Of a DNA stretch of 64,000 nucleotides, positions 41,677-50,998 are shown piece after piece. The notes under the pieces are model-generated. The model saw only the letters and a program-made list of their open reading frames with translations. It was not told the origin of the DNA and ran no database searches. The stretch's first letter is position 1. Each line of letters opens with the position of its first letter. The position numbers were made by a program, and so were the translations under genes. Origin of the DNA: an uncultured Muribaculum sp. (GTDB lineage: Bacteria; Bacteroidota; Bacteroidia; Bacteroidales; Muribaculaceae); the NCBI GenBank assembly GCA_910587665.1, contig CAJUMZ010000007.1:62001-126000 (forward strand), in the 5' to 3' direction.

Positions 41677-42882
41677 ATGGTGAACTTACGCCTTATATTA
41701 CTGTTTTTTGCTATACTGCCATACATGACCCAGTCACTCCGGGCACAAGAGACCGCCGACACAATCCCCCCTGTCGAGATCAGCCTCGTCACTTGCTCCC
41801 CCGGTTCTGAAATATATGAATTGTGCGGGCACACGGCATTGCGCATCAAACAGCCACCGATGGACATTGCCGTAAATTACGGGACATTTGACTTCAACGC
41901 CCCCAACTTCGTCTACCGATTCGTCAAGGGGGAGACCGACTACATGGTGACCGCCTACCCTTTCAGATATTTCATTGAAGAATACCGACGCAGCGGAAGG
42001 AGCATTACCGAGCAGCCGCTCAATCTTACCCCGGAAGAAGCCTACACACTGCTTGCCATGCTACAGGAGAACACTCTCCCCGAAAACCGCACCTACCGCT
42101 ATAACTACGTAAAAGACAACTGCTCCACACGCCCGCTTGCAATAATCGAGAAAGCGATCGGCGACACAATCACCCTCATGGCGCCGGACAAATATGGCTC
42201 ACTCACATCTTTCCGAGATATAATGCGCCATTATCACGCCAATTATCCATGGTATCAGTTTGGCATCGATCTCGCACTCGGAAGCGGCATCGACTATCCT
42301 GTCAGCGACCGTGAGAAAGCATTCGCCCCGCTCATACTCAAAGATATGCTGGACAACGCCACGGTAAAAGGCAAGCGAGTGATCAAAGACTCCGAGGTCA
42401 TTTTACCGGCGACAGAAACCGGAGGCCCGCTTCCGGCAACGCCGTGGTATCTTACCCCGTCGGCAATAGGCTGGCTCATATTTGCGGCAACAGCTGCCGT
42501 AGCGGTCAGGGATTGCCGACGCAGAAAGGTGACACGCTGGGCTGACGCGGTATTGTTTGCCATATACGGGCTATGCGGCGTAGTGCTAACTTTTCTTGTG
42601 TTTGTATCGGTTCACGAAGCCACATCCCCCAATTGGCTTCTATTATGGCTGAACCCGTTGTGTCTTATCGTTCCGGCATTCATTTATATAAAAAAGTGTG
42701 GCGGGTTGGTAAAATTATACGGATTTATTAACTTTGCATCGTTAATATTGTTAATTGTCATGTGGGGTTGGTCGGGACAATCGGGAAATCCCGCGTTTAT
42801 CCCGCTTATTGCCGCCGACATCATATTGACAGTACGATATTTATACATTACACTATGCGTCGAAAAAACGATTTCTGCATAA
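41677..42882 (+). CDS. Lnb-like lipoprotein N-acyltransferase (DUF4105) membrane protein
   Basis: 401 aa. After a signal segment (MVNLRLILLFFAILPYMTQS) comes a periplasmic domain of ~240 residues with DUF4105 features: ELCGHTALRI with a conserved His, VNYGTFDFNAPNFVYRFVKGE and YNYVKDNCSTRPLAIIEKA with the conserved Cys; both are plausible catalytic residues. Five C-terminal transmembrane helices follow (from WLIFAATAAVAV to the last near residue 385). This domain was named Lnb after the Bacteroides enzyme that adds the third acyl chain to lipoproteins, as I remember it; the family has several paralogues, so activity here is not certain. Adjacent to secA, in line with envelope biogenesis. Its stop overlaps the next gene by 28 bp. 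Confidence 0.75.
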   Translation: MVNLRLILLFFAILPYMTQSLRAQETADTIPPVEISLVTCSPGSEIYELCGHTALRIKQPPMDIAVNYGTFDFNAPNFVYRFVKGETDYMVTAYPFRYFIEEYRRSGRSITEQPLNLTPEEAYTLLAMLQENTLPENRTYRYNYVKDNCSTRPLAIIEKAIGDTITLMAPDKYGSLTSFRDIMRHYHANYPWYQFGIDLALGSGIDYPVSDREKAFAPLILKDMLDNATVKGKRVIKDSEVILPATETGGPLPATPWYLTPSAIGWLIFAATAAVAVRDCRRRKVTRWADAVLFAIYGLCGVVLTFLVFVSVHEATSPNWLLLWLNPLCLIVPAFIYIKKCGGLVKLYGFINFASLILLIVMWGWSGQSGNPAFIPLIAADIILTVRYLYITLCVEKTISA

Positions 42883-44471
42883 CAACACGTCTTATCACGG
42901 CACTTGTAGCGTCAATGGTGACCTTTACCGTTGTCGCCCAGGCTCCGTCGCCGCGCCCGCGCCTTGTCGTAGGCATAATGATCGACGGACTGCGTGAAGA
43001 CTATCTTGACCTGCTTAAAGGCTATTTCGGCGAAGACGGCTTTAAGCGCATCATGCGCGACGGGGTGATGTTTGAGGATGTCAACTACGGCACTGCGGTA
43101 GACGTCGCCGCGGCTACGGCGATGATATACACAGGAAGTTCGCCCGCCATCAACGGCATCCCCGCGGCGATGGTGTATGACACCGAAAAGCGTATCAGCT
43201 ACCCCATAGTGCTTGACCCCTCCAAGATCGGGAACTATACCGACGAGACCTACTCGCCGAAAGCGATAAAGGTGAGCACGCTCTCTGATGAGGTACGCAT
43301 CGACGGCGGCGGCCTCGGCAACGTCTATTCAATAGCGCCGTCGGCACCGCAGTCGATAATACTTGCAGGACATGCCGGTAACAGCGCTTTCTGGATCAAT
43401 GATGTCACAGGTCGCTGGGCTACGACCACCTATTACAAGGATGTGCCCTCGCCGATGCAGTCGCGCAACTATTCCAAGCCGCTTTCACTGAGACTCGACA
43501 CCCTCACGTGGCGTCCGCTCATGGCTCCAGAGAAATACCCCGACCTGCCCGCCTACAAGAAGTACTATCCGTTTCGCTACCTGTTTCAGCACAATGACAT
43601 AGACCGTTTCCGCAATTACAAGACATCCGCGCCGGTAAACACGGAGCTGACCGACATAGCCTCCGATTACCTTAAAGGCATGCGTCTCGGCAACGGCAAT
43701 GCCATGGACATGCTGAGTATCGGATATACCCTTGCTCCCTTTGCCGCGGCAAAGGATGCCGACAGCCGCATCGAGACCATGGACAGCTACATCAGGCTTG
43801 ACTCCGAGCTTGCACGACTGTTAAAGGAGATCGACTCCAATGTAGGTCTTGCCAACACACTTATAATGGTTGCCGGCACACCGCCTGTACAAAACAATAA
43901 GCGCGATGACGAGAAATGGGGCATACCCGACGGCGAGTTCTCATCCCGTCAGGCGATATCGCTGCTCAACATGTATCTGATGGCGAAATACGGTAATGGC
44001 GAATGGGTGTCGGGATACTACAACGGACAACTGTTCCTTAACCATCAGCTTATAAAAGAGCATGACCTCGACATAAAGGCAGTGCGCACCGAAGCCGCCG
44101 ACTTCCTCGTGAGGATGAGTGCCGTAAGCCGCGTATGGACTATTGACGACATTCTTGCCGGCAGGGCAGGCGTAAATGCCGATGCGATAAAGCGTAACAC
44201 ACATGTCGACTATGCAGGCGACGTGATGATCGAAGTAAATCCCGGATGGGAAATAGTGGAGGTAGACCCTATAAGCCAAAAAGAGCGCAGGTCGACAGTG
44301 CGCACCGGCACAATGACATCACCGGTATTCCTACTGTCGCCCGACCTGAAACCCCAACATATAACTGTGGAGACCGACGCACGCTCGATTGCCCCCACAG
44401 TGGCACGACTGTTGCGTATCCGCTCGCCCAATGCAGCCGAATTCCCCCCGTTGCGTCTTGAAAAGAAATAA
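42855..44471 (+). CDS. PafA-like alkaline-phosphatase-superfamily protein, probably catalytically inactive
   Basis: 538 aa from the ATG at 42855, with signal segment after MRRKNDFCITTRLITALVAS. The overall fold matches PafA-type phosphatases: LVVGIMIDGLREDYLDLL retains the first metal Asp (D44), and IYTGSSPAINGIPAAMVYD aligns with the segment after the nucleophile. The nucleophile block usually reads T-Y-T-G-P-G-H; here the positions are AVDVAAATAM, with no Thr or His. The second metal site (D-x-x-G-H) is AKDADSR, and the TADHG motif is replaced by MVAGTPPVQ. It is therefore likely to bind but not hydrolyse phosphoesters, or to be structural. It overlaps the lnb-like gene by 28 bp and precedes secA by 77 bp. 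Confidence 0.75.
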   Translation: MRRKNDFCITTRLITALVASMVTFTVVAQAPSPRPRLVVGIMIDGLREDYLDLLKGYFGEDGFKRIMRDGVMFEDVNYGTAVDVAAATAMIYTGSSPAINGIPAAMVYDTEKRISYPIVLDPSKIGNYTDETYSPKAIKVSTLSDEVRIDGGGLGNVYSIAPSAPQSIILAGHAGNSAFWINDVTGRWATTTYYKDVPSPMQSRNYSKPLSLRLDTLTWRPLMAPEKYPDLPAYKKYYPFRYLFQHNDIDRFRNYKTSAPVNTELTDIASDYLKGMRLGNGNAMDMLSIGYTLAPFAAAKDADSRIETMDSYIRLDSELARLLKEIDSNVGLANTLIMVAGTPPVQNNKRDDEKWGIPDGEFSSRQAISLLNMYLMAKYGNGEWVSGYYNGQLFLNHQLIKEHDLDIKAVRTEAADFLVRMSAVSRVWTIDDILAGRAGVNADAIKRNTHVDYAGDVMIEVNPGWEIVEVDPISQKERRSTVRTGTMTSPVFLLSPDLKPQHITVETDARSIAPTVARLLRIRSPNAAEFPPLRLEKK

Positions 44472-44548
44472 CAGGCGCGACCTGATTTTCACAGGGAATA
44501 CCAACTCTTCCCCCATTTCTTATTTCGTAAATTTAAACAATACAATAC

Positions 44549-47500
44549 ATGTCATTTACATCAATTCTTAACAAGCTGTTTGGAAACAAATCGCAGCGCG
44601 ACCTCAAAGAGATCCAGCCTATCGTGGATCAGATCAACGCTCTTGGTCCCAAGATGAAGGAGCTGACCAACGACGAGTTGCGCGACACAATCACCAATAT
44701 CAAAAAGGAACTGGCAAAGGCTACTGAAGCCGATACCAACGCCATCGCGGAAATAAAATCAAAAATAGAAGAGCTGCCATTTGACGAGCGTCAGCCGCTA
44801 TGGGATGATATCGATTCGCGCGAAAAAAACATTCTCGACACTTACGAGACCGAGCTTGACCGGGTGCTTCCCACAGTATTTGCCGCCATGCGCGAGACAG
44901 CCGCCCGCTTTGCCGCCAATGAGACGGTAGAAGTGACCGCAACCCAGATGGACCGCGACCTCGCCGCCGCAGGCAAGGACTTTGTAAGCATCGAAGGAGA
45001 CAAAGCCGTCTACAAGAACCGATGGGTAGCCGGCGGTAACGAAATTACATGGGACATGGTACACTACGATGTGCAGCTCATAGGCGGTATCGTATTGCAT
45101 CAGGGTAAAATCGCCGAGATGGCTACCGGTGAGGGAAAGACACTTGTCGCTACACTTCCGGTGTTTCTCCGCTCGCTGACAGGCAAAGGTGTCCATGTGG
45201 TGACCGTCAACGATTACCTGTCAAAGCGTGACTCCGAGTGGATGGGACCGCTTTACATGTTCCACGGGCAAACGGTAGACTGCATAGACAAGCATCAGCC
45301 CAACTCCGAGGCTCGCCGCAAGGCCTACGCATGTGACATCACATTCGGTACCAACAATGAATTCGGCTTCGACTATCTCCGCGATAACATGGCTATGTCG
45401 CCGCAGGATATGGTGCAGCGCAAGCACTACTACGCGATTGTCGACGAGGTTGACTCGGTGCTTATCGACGATGCCCGTACACCGCTTATCATCTCCGGTC
45501 CCGTGCCTAAAGGGGAAGACCAGCTTTTCAACGAGTACAAGTTTAATGTAGAGAAAGTGTTTGAGGCACAGCGCAAGCTTGTAGCCAAACTTCTTGTAGA
45601 GGCAAAAGAAAAGATAGCAAGCAGCGACAAGGAAACCCGCAAGGAAGGCGCGCTCCAGCTCTTCCGTGCCTACAAGGGTCTTCCCAAATATGGCGCACTT
45701 ATCAAATACCTGTCGACCGAAGGCATCAAGCCGCTATTGCTTGAGACAGAGGGATACTATCTTCAGGACAACGGTCGCGAAATGCCAAAGGCAACCGAAC
45801 CGCTATATTTCGTGATCGACGAAAAAAACCGTTCGGTAGAGCTGACCGACAAGGGTATCGACGAACTTACAGGCAGGAGCCAGGATCCGCAGTTCTTCGT
45901 GCTCCCCGATATTGCCGCACAGTTGTCGGAAGTGGAAGGAGACACTTCACTCTCCCCTGCCGACCGTCAGCAGAAGAAAGATGACCTCATGCAGAATTAT
46001 GCGGTCAAGGCGGAGCGTGTCCACACCGTCAACCAACTGCTCAAGGCATACGCGCTTTTCGAAAAAGATGTAGAGTATGTCATCGACGACAACAAGATCA
46101 AGATTGTAGACGAGCAGACCGGCCGTATCATGGAAGGGCGCCGCTATTCCGACGGACTCCATCAGGCTATCGAGGCAAAGGAGGGTGTCAAGGTAGAGGC
46201 AGCCACCCAGACATTTGCCACCATAACCTTGCAGAACTATTTCCGTATGTATCACAAGCTTGCCGGTATGACCGGTACGGCAGAGACAGAGGCGGGTGAG
46301 TTCTGGGACATCTACAAGCTCGACGTAGTCACCATTCCCACCAACAAGCCGGTGGCACGTATCGACATGAATGACCGTGTATACCGCACCAAGAAGGAAA
46401 AATATGCCGCGGTAATCGATGAAATCGTGGAACTCGTAAAGCAGGGTCGTCCCGTACTTGTCGGCACCACCTCGGTCGAAATTTCCGAATTGCTGTCACG
46501 AATGTTGACTCTCCGCCATATTCCCCATAATGTGCTCAATGCAAAGCTTCACCAGAAAGAAGCCGACATTGTGGCTCAGGCAGGTAAAAAAGGCACAGTG
46601 ACCATAGCCACCAACATGGCAGGTCGTGGTACTGACATCAAGCTTCCCGCCGAGGTAAAAGACGCCGGCGGTCTTGCCATCATCGGCACGGAGCGTCATG
46701 AATCACGTCGTGTCGACCGTCAGCTACGCGGTCGTGCCGGTCGTCAGGGTGATCCGGGCTCCTCGGTATTCTACCTGTCGTTTGAGGATCAGCTCATGCG
46801 ACTGTTTGCCGGCGACCGCGTTACCAAGATGCTTGACACTCTCGGCGTAAAAGAGGGCGAGATGATCGAGTCAAAGATGGTAAACCGTGCGATCGAAAAC
46901 GCACAGAAGCGTGTGGAAGAAAACAACTTCGGTATACGTAAGCGCCTTCTCGAGTATGACGACGTGATGAACAAGCAGCGTCAGTATATCTACGGTCGCC
47001 GTCACCACGCCTTGATGGGTGAGCGTATCGGTATCGACATCAACAACATGCTCTACGATACGGTCGAAAACATCCTCAACACTTACGACTCTCCCGCCGA
47101 CTACGCCGACCTGTCGATGGAGCTGCTGAAAGTGTTTGCGATAGAGACCCCGTTTACCGAGGAAGAGTATCGCGGCATGCCTAAGAAGGAGGCGTTTGAC
47201 CGAGTGTTCGCCAATGTAAACGAAGCGTTCAGGCGCAAGGGCGAGCGCATAATCGAAATCGCCATGCCGGTAATCAAGGATTGGGTTGAAAACAAGGGAG
47301 CCGGAGAGAAAGGCGGCAGAATACTTGTGCCGATTACCGACGGCAAACGCGTATTCAATATCCCGTGTGACATCAAAGAGGCCTATGACAGCGAATGCAA
47401 ATCCATACTCAAGGAATGGCACAAGGCGATTATGCTCGTCACGATCGACGAGGTGTGGAAAGAGCATCTTCGCGAGCTTGACCAGCTCCGCCAGTCGGTA

Positions 47501-47929
47501 CAGAATGCCTCTTACGAGCAGAAAGATCCGCTTGTAATATACAAGGTTGAATCGTTCCACCTCTTTGAATCGGCGATGAACACGCTGAATGTAAAGGCGG
47601 CGTCATCACTGCTGCGCGGTCAGATATTCATCCCGCAGCCACAGGCGCCACGTGCCAGCGACGCGCAGCTAAGCTCGGAAAAAGAGCCGTCAAGACAACA
47701 GCCGCAGATGAAAGAGGCTATGCCTGAGCGCAAAAACGATTACAGCCGTTATCGTGCGAGCAAGGAGCAATATCCGGGTGCCGACGCGCAACGTCAGGCG
47801 GCATCGGCTCCACAAGGCGAGCAACGCCATACACAGCCGATCGTCAACGCCCCGAAGGTAGGCAGAAACGATCCCTGTCCCTGTGGTTCCGGCAAAAAGT
47901 TTAAAAACTGTCACGGTAAAAATGCCTGA
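44549..47929 (+). CDS. secA: Preprotein translocase ATPase SecA
   Basis: Drives proteins through SecYEG using ATP. 1126 aa, longer than E. coli SecA (901 aa), as is usual for Bacteroidetes, with an insert in the N-terminal third. Walker A is in MATGEGKTLVATLPVFLR (~194), followed by VNDYLSKRDSEWM and VDEVDSVLIDDARTPLIISG (Walker B). Downstream are AGMTGTAETEAGEF, TNMAGRGTDIKL and RGRAGRQGDPG. The C-terminal linker ends in a SecB/phospholipid-type zinc motif, CPCGSGKKFKNCHG. A 77-bp gap with an AT-rich stretch lies upstream; a separate promoter is possible but was not identified. Confidence 0.98.
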   Translation: MSFTSILNKLFGNKSQRDLKEIQPIVDQINALGPKMKELTNDELRDTITNIKKELAKATEADTNAIAEIKSKIEELPFDERQPLWDDIDSREKNILDTYETELDRVLPTVFAAMRETAARFAANETVEVTATQMDRDLAAAGKDFVSIEGDKAVYKNRWVAGGNEITWDMVHYDVQLIGGIVLHQGKIAEMATGEGKTLVATLPVFLRSLTGKGVHVVTVNDYLSKRDSEWMGPLYMFHGQTVDCIDKHQPNSEARRKAYACDITFGTNNEFGFDYLRDNMAMSPQDMVQRKHYYAIVDEVDSVLIDDARTPLIISGPVPKGEDQLFNEYKFNVEKVFEAQRKLVAKLLVEAKEKIASSDKETRKEGALQLFRAYKGLPKYGALIKYLSTEGIKPLLLETEGYYLQDNGREMPKATEPLYFVIDEKNRSVELTDKGIDELTGRSQDPQFFVLPDIAAQLSEVEGDTSLSPADRQQKKDDLMQNYAVKAERVHTVNQLLKAYALFEKDVEYVIDDNKIKIVDEQTGRIMEGRRYSDGLHQAIEAKEGVKVEAATQTFATITLQNYFRMYHKLAGMTGTAETEAGEFWDIYKLDVVTIPTNKPVARIDMNDRVYRTKKEKYAAVIDEIVELVKQGRPVLVGTTSVEISELLSRMLTLRHIPHNVLNAKLHQKEADIVAQAGKKGTVTIATNMAGRGTDIKLPAEVKDAGGLAIIGTERHESRRVDRQLRGRAGRQGDPGSSVFYLSFEDQLMRLFAGDRVTKMLDTLGVKEGEMIESKMVNRAIENAQKRVEENNFGIRKRLLEYDDVMNKQRQYIYGRRHHALMGERIGIDINNMLYDTVENILNTYDSPADYADLSMELLKVFAIETPFTEEEYRGMPKKEAFDRVFANVNEAFRRKGERIIEIAMPVIKDWVENKGAGEKGGRILVPITDGKRVFNIPCDIKEAYDSECKSILKEWHKAIMLVTIDEVWKEHLRELDQLRQSVQNASYEQKDPLVIYKVESFHLFESAMNTLNVKAASSLLRGQIFIPQPQAPRASDAQLSSEKEPSRQQPQMKEAMPERKNDYSRYRASKEQYPGADAQRQAASAPQGEQRHTQPIVNAPKVGRNDPCPCGSGKKFKNCHGKNA

Positions 47930-47951
47930 CCCCAAACGAGAGCATAACGCA

Positions 47952-50069
47952 ATGAAACAATATCTAATCTTATCCTTGATGGCAATGGCGGCAACAGGCG
48001 TCAATTCACAGGAACTGAAATATCCCGAGGCTCCCCGCTCGGAGACGGTGGACACGTACTTCGGGGTTGAGGTAAGCGATCCTTACCGCCCGCTTGAAAA
48101 CGACACTTCGGCTACCACTCTCGGATGGGTGGAGGCGGAGCGCAAGGTCACTGAGGACTATCTGTCCAAAATACCTTTCCGCGACGCCTTGCGCAAGCGT
48201 CTTACCTCGCTTTTCGACTATCACAAGTCGGGAATGCCCTCAAAACGCGACGGCTGGTATTATTTTTATGAAAATGACGGATTGCGGAATCAGTCGATAC
48301 TTTACCGCACCCGCGACCTCGCAGAAGCCCCCCAGGTATTCCTTGATCCTAACAAACTGAGCGATGACGGCACCGTGGCGCTTACCGGGGTAAGCATCTC
48401 CAACGACGGCAAATACACGGCATACACCATATCGCGCAGCGGCTCTGACTGGACCGAGATCTACGTGATGGACACCAATACCGGAGAACTGTTGCCCGAC
48501 CATATCGAATGGGCAAAATTCACCGGTGCCGACTGGGAAGGTGACGGATTCTATTACAGCGCATACGACCGCCCCACCGACGGCAAGGAATTTTCCAACG
48601 CCAACGAGAATCACCGAGTGTACTATCATAAGCTCGGTACCCCGCAGAGCGATGACAGGCTCGTGTATGAAGACAAGGCAAATCCCCTGCATTTCCATTC
48701 CGCCTACGTGCCTGACAACGAATCGGCATTATTTATCTACGGCGGAGGAGAAGGCATGGGCTCGTCGCTCATGATGAAAAGCCTGAAAAATCCCAAAGCG
48801 GAGTGGACAGTAATCGAACCGTCACAGGATTATGAAATCGCCGTGCTTGACGTTATCAACGACACCCTGTACATCTACACCAACTATGGCGCACCGCGCT
48901 ACCGTATCATGACCGCATCGGTAAAAGCCCCGCAGCGTGAAAACTGGAAAGAGCTTGTGCCGGAGCAGAAAGGCGTGCTCACGGGTGTGGATTTTGCCGG
49001 CGACAAGATAATACTCACCTACGACATTGACGCGGCCAACAAGTCATATCTCTACAGCCGTGACGGTAAATTACTCAGTGAGATCAAATTCCCGAGCGTG
49101 GGTTCGGCAGGATTCTCATCGAGCAAAAAACATGATGAGGTATTCTACACATTCACCTCTTTCATATATCCTTCCGAGATTTACCGTTATGACATGTCGA
49201 GCGGCGACTCGAAACTGTTCAAAGCCACCGCTATCGAAGGATTCAACAGCGATGACTATGTCACCGAACAAGTGTTTTATCCCTCAGCCGACGGCACAAA
49301 GATACCGATGTTCATCACCTATAAAAAAGGGCTGAAACGCGACGGCAAGAATCCGGTATATCTTTACGGTTACGGAGGTTTCAACGTGTCGCTCAACCCC
49401 GGCTTTTCAGCCCAGAGATTGCTTTGGCTTGAAAACGGAGGCATATACGCACAGGCCAACCTGCGCGGAGGAGGAGAATATGGCGAGCCGTGGCATCTTG
49501 CCGGCACAAAGCAACAGAAGCTCAACGTGTTCAACGACTTTATCGCTGCCGCCGAATACATGATAAAAGAGGGGTGGACCACCCCCGAACTTATGACTAT
49601 CGAGGGCGGCTCCAACGGAGGTCTTCTTGTAGGGGCGACCGTCAACATGCGCCCCGACCTTTTCAAGGTGGCTATCCCGCGTGTGGGCGTCATGGACATG
49701 ATGCGCTATCATCTGTTCACCATCGGATGGAACTGGGCATCGGACTACGGAACAAGCGCCGATTCACCGGAAATGGCAAAATATCTGCTTGGCTATTCAC
49801 CGCTGCACAATATCAGCAATGACGGCACACCCTACCCTGCCATAATGGTGACCACAGCCGATCATGATGACCGCGTAGTACCCGCCCACTCGTTCAAATA
49901 TGCGGCGACGCTCCAGGCAAGCGACACAGGCTCACAGCCCAAGATCATACGCATCGACTCAAAGGCCGGACACGGTGCGGGCAAACCGGTATCAAAGGTT
50001 ATCGACGAGTATGCCGACATATACTCATTCATATTCTACAATCTGGGCATAGATCCCACTGCTGAATGA
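47952..50069 (+). CDS. Periplasmic prolyl oligopeptidase (S9A family)
   Basis: Serine peptidase that cleaves short peptides after proline. 705 aa. The ATG at 47952 gives a signal peptide (MKQYLILSLMAMAATGVNS); a longer in-frame start lies inside secA. The N-terminal beta-propeller (YPEAPRSETVDTYFGVEVSDPYRPLEND to ~410) is followed by the alpha/beta-hydrolase domain with the nucleophile in IEGGSNGGLLVG (Ser ~552), catalytic Asp in DHDDRVVPAHSF (~637-640) and His in GHGAGKPVSK (~672). It resembles the Flavobacterium enzyme. The start codon is 22 bp after secA; the stop overlaps the next gene by 4 bp, so a cotranslated unit is likely. Confidence 0.93.
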   Translation: MKQYLILSLMAMAATGVNSQELKYPEAPRSETVDTYFGVEVSDPYRPLENDTSATTLGWVEAERKVTEDYLSKIPFRDALRKRLTSLFDYHKSGMPSKRDGWYYFYENDGLRNQSILYRTRDLAEAPQVFLDPNKLSDDGTVALTGVSISNDGKYTAYTISRSGSDWTEIYVMDTNTGELLPDHIEWAKFTGADWEGDGFYYSAYDRPTDGKEFSNANENHRVYYHKLGTPQSDDRLVYEDKANPLHFHSAYVPDNESALFIYGGGEGMGSSLMMKSLKNPKAEWTVIEPSQDYEIAVLDVINDTLYIYTNYGAPRYRIMTASVKAPQRENWKELVPEQKGVLTGVDFAGDKIILTYDIDAANKSYLYSRDGKLLSEIKFPSVGSAGFSSSKKHDEVFYTFTSFIYPSEIYRYDMSSGDSKLFKATAIEGFNSDDYVTEQVFYPSADGTKIPMFITYKKGLKRDGKNPVYLYGYGGFNVSLNPGFSAQRLLWLENGGIYAQANLRGGGEYGEPWHLAGTKQQKLNVFNDFIAAAEYMIKEGWTTPELMTIEGGSNGGLLVGATVNMRPDLFKVAIPRVGVMDMMRYHLFTIGWNWASDYGTSADSPEMAKYLLGYSPLHNISNDGTPYPAIMVTTADHDDRVVPAHSFKYAATLQASDTGSQPKIIRIDSKAGHGAGKPVSKVIDEYADIYSFIFYNLGIDPTAE

Positions 50070-50992
50070 TGAAAGGCGGCTCTCTTACCGTAGCAATCAC
50101 TCTTATGCTCTCGGTGTCGGGATGTTTTACCGGCATCGAGAGCACTCCTAAAATCACTGCCGACGAAGTAAGGCGGCAGCAAGTCACCGTGAGCGATGAG
50201 GAGCGTCTTCTTGAAGGCGTAAAGCCGCAACAACTCTCTCAGTGGGAGGCGGGAAAACAATTTTACGTCACCGACGACAAGATAAGCCTTGCCCTTGAAC
50301 CGGGCAGTGACAAATATCCGAAAGCCGGCGAATATATCCAATTCAAGTCATCGCAAGAAATGCCCTCGATGACAGGCAAGCCTGACACCGAACTGACATT
50401 TACCACGAGTGACGGCACAGAAGTGAGTTACCGCATTGCGGCATCAATCGACGAGCTTGACCGAAGAAGAAAAATCGAGATTCCGTTTACCGTAGAGACA
50501 TCCATAGTAGACGATGTAAGGTCAGCGTTGCTCGGCAATACTTATTACATCCGCACTTCGACATGGTTTGACGGTAACGGCGCGGCACTTCGCGGTGAAA
50601 AATTCATTCCCGTAAAGGTTGTCGACGTCACCCCCGGCAACACGGTCTACCCTGTAAAGCTGCAATTCACCACCGTGTCGGAAACGCCCCAATCGGCATA
50701 TCTTTACATGTCGGCCGGCGACCAGGCAAAAGGTGCGCGGGATTTTGCATCGCTATTTTACTTTGACGATCCCCACAAGCGCTATCCGCAAATCACGGAT
50801 GAGACGTGGGCCAATATCATACGCGGGAAAGTCACTCTTTACATGACCCGCGAGGAGTGCCGTCTTGCGCTCGGATCTCCGGCAACCATCGACCGCAGCC
50901 CCGGAATAAGTACAATGAGAGAACTTTGGACTTATGAAAACGGCATATACCTGATATTTGACGACGGTATCCTTCAAAGTTTCAGAAATTAA
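50066..50992 (+). CDS. Lipoprotein of unknown function with SmpA/BamE-like C-terminal part
   Basis: 308 aa. The N-terminus MMKGGSLTVAITLMLSVSGCF ends in a lipobox Cys. The first two-thirds are beta-rich with no family I recognise. The last ~60 residues (TLYMTREECRLALGSPATIDRSPG, then TMRELWTYENGIYLIFDDGIL) resemble the G-m-t-x-e-e-v-r-x-a-l-G-x-P pattern of SmpA/OmlA (BamE) domains. BamE contributes to outer-membrane protein assembly, but the bulk of this protein is different, so that role is only a hint. It overlaps the peptidase gene by 4 bp and lies 6 bp before murB. Confidence 0.6.
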   Translation: MMKGGSLTVAITLMLSVSGCFTGIESTPKITADEVRRQQVTVSDEERLLEGVKPQQLSQWEAGKQFYVTDDKISLALEPGSDKYPKAGEYIQFKSSQEMPSMTGKPDTELTFTTSDGTEVSYRIAASIDELDRRRKIEIPFTVETSIVDDVRSALLGNTYYIRTSTWFDGNGAALRGEKFIPVKVVDVTPGNTVYPVKLQFTTVSETPQSAYLYMSAGDQAKGARDFASLFYFDDPHKRYPQITDETWANIIRGKVTLYMTREECRLALGSPATIDRSPGISTMRELWTYENGIYLIFDDGILQSFRN

Positions 50993-50998
50993 CGACAG

